Shown here in pieces: positions 61,652 through 64,000 of a stretch of DNA of 64,000 bases. Source of the stretch: Anaerococcus pacaensis 9403502 (GTDB taxonomy: Bacteria > Bacillota > Clostridia > Tissierellales > Peptoniphilaceae); contig HG326667.1 of the NCBI GenBank assembly GCA_000308255.3, positions 111,770 to 175,769 of the forward strand, written 5' to 3'. The notes beneath the pieces are model-generated. The model did no database searches. It worked only from the letters and a program-made list of their open reading frames with translations, and was not told the origin of the DNA. A program made the translations under genes and the position numbers. The stretch's first letter is position 1, and every line of letters begins with the position of its first letter.

Positions 61652-61664
61652 GCTAACTTTTGTG
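61652..61664 (-). promoter_or_regulatory. 13-nt regulon motif ahead of the kinase gene
   Basis: CACAAAAGTTAGC on the minus strand with TATAAT about 22 bases downstream, and 190 bases before the kinase ATG. Identical to the copies at 59282 and 54917. Confidence 0.68.
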
Positions 61665-61717
61665 TATCAGACCTACCAAAATTTTACAACGTCATTATAC
61701 AATCTACTTAAATATGG

Positions 61718-61748
61718 CAAAAAAATAAAGGCAGTTCGAAGACTGCCG
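61718..61748 (-). terminator. Terminator after the OB-fold protein gene
   Basis: GGCAGT (61730-61735) pairs with ACTGCC (61742-61747) around six bases, followed by TTTATTTTTTT on the minus strand. It separates the element backbone from the RiPP cargo. Confidence 0.8.
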
Positions 61749-61752
61749 ATTT

Positions 61753-62409
61753 TTATCTCTCTGTTCCTTTGCTGTGGTCTTTCTTATTTGACTTAACTTT
61801 GTCATCTGTCTTAAAGCTTTTTATTTGCCCTAATATGGACTTTTTATCCTTATCTTGACTCTTTACCTGTTCTTTTGCTTTTAAGAGCTTAGAAGACAAA
61901 ATACGAACATTTTTATGTTCCTTTCCGTTGTTGTCAATGCTTGTTTTTACTTGTCCGAAAATTTTAACAAAATCTCCTTGTTTTAAATTCTCTAAATCTT
62001 TTGTCTTATCTCCATAGGCTGAACAATTGGTATAAATTTTATTTCCGTCATCATCTTTTGAAACAAGAGAAAAGTTACTTACTTTGAACTTTTCTCCATT
62101 GGCATTTTCTCTTTCAAGATTTTCTACTTTTCCAGCTATATTACCCACGAGATTTATGAGGTCGTCTTTTTCTTCAAGTTCATTGGCTTGTTCAACAATC
62201 TTACCTTGTTCTTTCATATCATCAATCATATAGTCAAAGTCATCACTTAGTAGACCTGTTGTGTCATTGCTCATATATAAAACGTAGACTTCTTCAAGTG
62301 CCTTTTCATCAGTAACACCTTTTTCTATGCTCACAAGTGCTTTTATAAAATCCTTGTAGTTATCATTCATCATTTCTTCTAAGTTTTCTCTAATATCTTT
62401 GTATTCCAT
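61753..62409 (-). CDS. Element-borne OB-fold protein (SSB-like)
   Basis: 218 aa. The N-terminal half is helical and acidic. Residues about 105-170 (FKVSNFSLVSKDDDGNKIY, GDFVKIFGQVKTSIDNNGKE, HKNVRILSSKL) read like a single-strand DNA binding OB fold. The C-terminus (KKSILGQIKSFK, then a basic tail ending KGTER) repeats the C-terminal motif of the giant protein encoded just upstream. It may coat transferred DNA in the recipient. It is 43 bases downstream of that gene. Confidence 0.65.
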   Translation of the reverse strand: MEYKDIRENLEEMMNDNYKDFIKALVSIEKGVTDEKALEEVYVLYMSNDTTGLLSDDFDYMIDDMKEQGKIVEQANELEEKDDLINLVGNIAGKVENLERENANGEKFKVSNFSLVSKDDDGNKIYTNCSAYGDKTKDLENLKQGDFVKIFGQVKTSIDNNGKEHKNVRILSSKLLKAKEQVKSQDKDKKSILGQIKSFKTDDKVKSNKKDHSKGTER

Positions 62410-62452
62410 AATTTCCTCCTTGTACTAAATAAGGAGAGCCTTTCGCCCTTCT

Positions 62453-64000
62453 CTATCTTTCTTGTCCTTTTTCACTTTTTTCTTGATTTTCATCTTTTTC
62501 TTCTTCTGATTTGAATTTTGATATTTGTCCTAATATCGATGGTTTATCTTTCCTTGCGTGAAGATTATCCTCTACATCATAAGTTGATTCAAAGTAATCA
62601 CTATCTTTAAAATCATTGTCATACCTATCTGGTATTCCGTCATTGTCAAGATCTTTTGCTAGTGGATCATAGAAGTTTCCATCATCATCTATTTCTAAGC
62701 CTAAGGCTTGTTTTAAATCTTCTTCATCTACTGATACCAGATCATCAAAACTTGACATATTTATTGCTTCAGTCATATCTTTAATGGCTTGTGAATTAGA
62801 TATATCTTCATCTACAAAAGATTCTGTTCTAATAGCTACATTATCTACATACTGAGTCCATGTTTTTTCTTCCAAATTTACCTCATATTGAATCGAATGC
62901 TTACCATCAGGTGTTTCTGTATAGGCAAGTCCTATATGGCTTAAATCGGGGTATAGTTTGTCAAAGTCTTCATAGCTATTGGATTCTGAAAACTCATAAT
63001 TAGAATAATCAACTATCGCCCTCTTTAAATCTTCTAATAATGGTGATTGGTTTTCCAGTTCTTCCACTTCTCCCATATCTAAAAGTTTATTAATATCAGC
63101 TAGTCTTAGTGTCTTATCCCTTAACTCATCTGCTTTTTCAAATGGTTTAGTTAATTCTACTTTGGCATTTTCTAAAGATTCTTTATAGTTTTCAAGGTTT
63201 TGATTTAATCTTTCAAGCCTTGAAGGCATTTTTTCAATGGCATTATCAAGCCTTGTTATATTACCATCGGTAGAGTTTGAAAACTCTCCAAAGTATTCGG
63301 CTTTTCCTAGAAGTTTAAAGGTGTGAGTATTAGTCATGAAGTTATATGAAACTTGTAAGTCTAAATTTCTATATTTACCAATGACCTTACTATCATTTAT
63401 CTTTACCTTTTTTATTTCTTCTAATAGCTTCTCTCCAGCTTCTTTCTTATCTAAAATTTTATTTGCTCCAAGACTAATTGAAGTGAATTTGCTATCTCCT
63501 TCTCCTAATTTCTCAACACTTGCAATATCTTCTTTAACTGCTTGTATTTCCATTTCAGTTTTTAAAATACTTTGAGGATAAATTTTATTTACCTTATCTT
63601 CAAGCTTGTATTTATTAGACTTGTAGTTTGCTTCAAGCATTTTTAATTTTGTAACTTCGTTATCTAAATCCATTTTTTCTTTAATCAGAGGATTGCCAGT
63701 AGCTAAAGCCTTAATTTCTGAATAAGATAGACTTGCTTCATCAACATCTTCTGCAACTCTTACTGGAGTTTTTGAAGTCATGATTTGAGAAATGAATTTC
63801 TGCTTATTCTCTATCGTCTGCCACAAATAAGCATCAAAAGTATTTTCTGTTACATATCTAAAGATATTTACCTTATCATTTTCATTACCTTGACGAACAA
63901 TTCTACCACTTCTTTGCTCTAGGTCAGACGGTCTCCATGGGACGTCTAAATCGTGTAAGGCTATTAATTTATTTTGTACATTTGTACCTGCTCCCATTTT
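62453..64000 (-). CDS. Giant SNF2-type helicase/methylase of the element, C-terminal part (cut by window edge)
   Basis: At least 515 residues, open to the right edge. It begins in helicase motif V/VI (GAGTNVQNKLIALHDLDVPW, QRSGRIVRQGNEND), followed by a long coiled coil, a region with LDNDGIPDRYDND (an EF-hand-like calcium loop) and the tail KPSILGQISKFK ending EKGQER. This is the end of the very large DNA methylase plus helicase proteins typical of Tn1549-like elements, thought to protect incoming DNA. The N-terminal and methylase parts are outside the window. Confidence 0.82.
   Translation of the reverse strand, partial: KMGAGTNVQNKLIALHDLDVPWRPSDLEQRSGRIVRQGNENDKVNIFRYVTENTFDAYLWQTIENKQKFISQIMTSKTPVRVAEDVDEASLSYSEIKALATGNPLIKEKMDLDNEVTKLKMLEANYKSNKYKLEDKVNKIYPQSILKTEMEIQAVKEDIASVEKLGEGDSKFTSISLGANKILDKKEAGEKLLEEIKKVKINDSKVIGKYRNLDLQVSYNFMTNTHTFKLLGKAEYFGEFSNSTDGNITRLDNAIEKMPSRLERLNQNLENYKESLENAKVELTKPFEKADELRDKTLRLADINKLLDMGEVEELENQSPLLEDLKRAIVDYSNYEFSESNSYEDFDKLYPDLSHIGLAYTETPDGKHSIQYEVNLEEKTWTQYVDNVAIRTESFVDEDISNSQAIKDMTEAINMSSFDDLVSVDEEDLKQALGLEIDDDGNFYDPLAKDLDNDGIPDRYDNDFKDSDYFESTYDVEDNLHARKDKPSILGQISKFKSEEEKDENQEKSEKGQER

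Larger units (their letters stand above)
34278..64000. mobile_element. Integrative conjugative element with Tn916/Tn1549-like modules (right end outside window)
   Basis: Left end: attachment block, tyrosine integrase, excisionase, sigma-like protein. Transfer genes: oriT, mobC and relaxase at 45.7-47.5 kb, and an OB-fold protein and giant helicase/methylase at 61.7 kb onward. Cargo: TetR-ABC-ABC and AraC-ECF modules (36.9-45.6 kb) and a double RiPP locus (47.7-61.5 kb). The order int-xis-sigma followed by cargo, MobC/relaxase and then LtrC-like proteins resembles Tn1549-type elements. The mating-pore genes and the right end are not visible. Confidence 0.75.

Overview
The window is AT-rich, Gram-positive DNA with low-GC Firmicutes codon use and TTG starts behind strong Shine-Dalgarno sites. 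A complete rnfCDGEAB operon marks an obligate anaerobe. Together with the mreBCD and radC locus and the coaE-polA pairing, this fits class Tissierellia (Peptoniphilaceae), with an Anaerococcus-like coccus as my best guess. The genus is an inference from gene content, not from a marker gene.

Positions 1-26.3 kb look chromosomal. In order they hold frr (cut by the window edge) and pyrH; an orphan antitoxin-like gene; tRNA-Leu(UAG) and tRNA-His(GUG); a + strand trio (33-residue membrane peptide, recX, GIY-YIG protein); and a - strand cell-shape locus running radC, mreB, mreC, mreD, a very large class B PBP and a MinD-like ATPase. These are followed by a Gx-transporter gene, a NusG-II protein, the Rnf complex, a lytic transglycosylase, coaE, polA, tRNA-Leu(CAA), PAP2, CapA, a thioesterase, several small enzymes and a solitary ABC half-transporter. 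The MreB has substitutions at several residues normally needed for ATP hydrolysis.

From about 26.3 kb to the right edge the DNA is mobile. Two 85 percent identical copies of the C-terminal tRNA-binding domain of methionyl-tRNA synthetase (26.3-26.7 and 33.8-34.3 kb) lie next to near-identical attachment-like sequences. One is beside a Tn916-type integrase and the other beside a relaxase cut off exactly at the site. I read this as two tandem elements inserted inside metG. The inner remnant (26.7-34.3 kb) keeps a MobQ-like relaxase fragment and oriT, a BlaI/M56 regulatory pair, a secreted C39-like protease, a small secreted protein, a lipoprotein and several decayed genes. The outer integrative conjugative element (34.3 kb to beyond 64 kb) has int, xis and a sigma-like gene at its left end. 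Next come a TetR-controlled pair of ABC half-transporters and an AraC-linked ECF importer that resembles haem/iron modules. MobC and a MobP-type relaxase follow, and an OB-fold protein and a giant helicase/methylase lie at the right edge.

The most interesting part is the cargo between relaxase and helicase (47.7-61.7 kb): a mobile double RiPP locus on one strand. Module A has a cysteine-free precursor (57 aa), a second related precursor broken by a frameshift, a radical SAM enzyme, a PqqD-like recognition domain fused to a GNAT-like domain, an ABC exporter, and a separate ABC-2 pair plus DUF1648-like protein as candidate immunity. Module B has a precursor with four cysteines at exact CX3 spacing. 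With it are a 728-aa fusion of a radical SAM/SPASM enzyme with a CXXX-repeat maturase-like half, an 88-aa CXXX-system accessory protein and its own ABC exporter. A NarL/DesK-type two-component system sits at the head. A 13-nt motif recurs exactly three times, upstream of the kinase, upstream of precursor B and ahead of module A, so both modules are probably one regulon.
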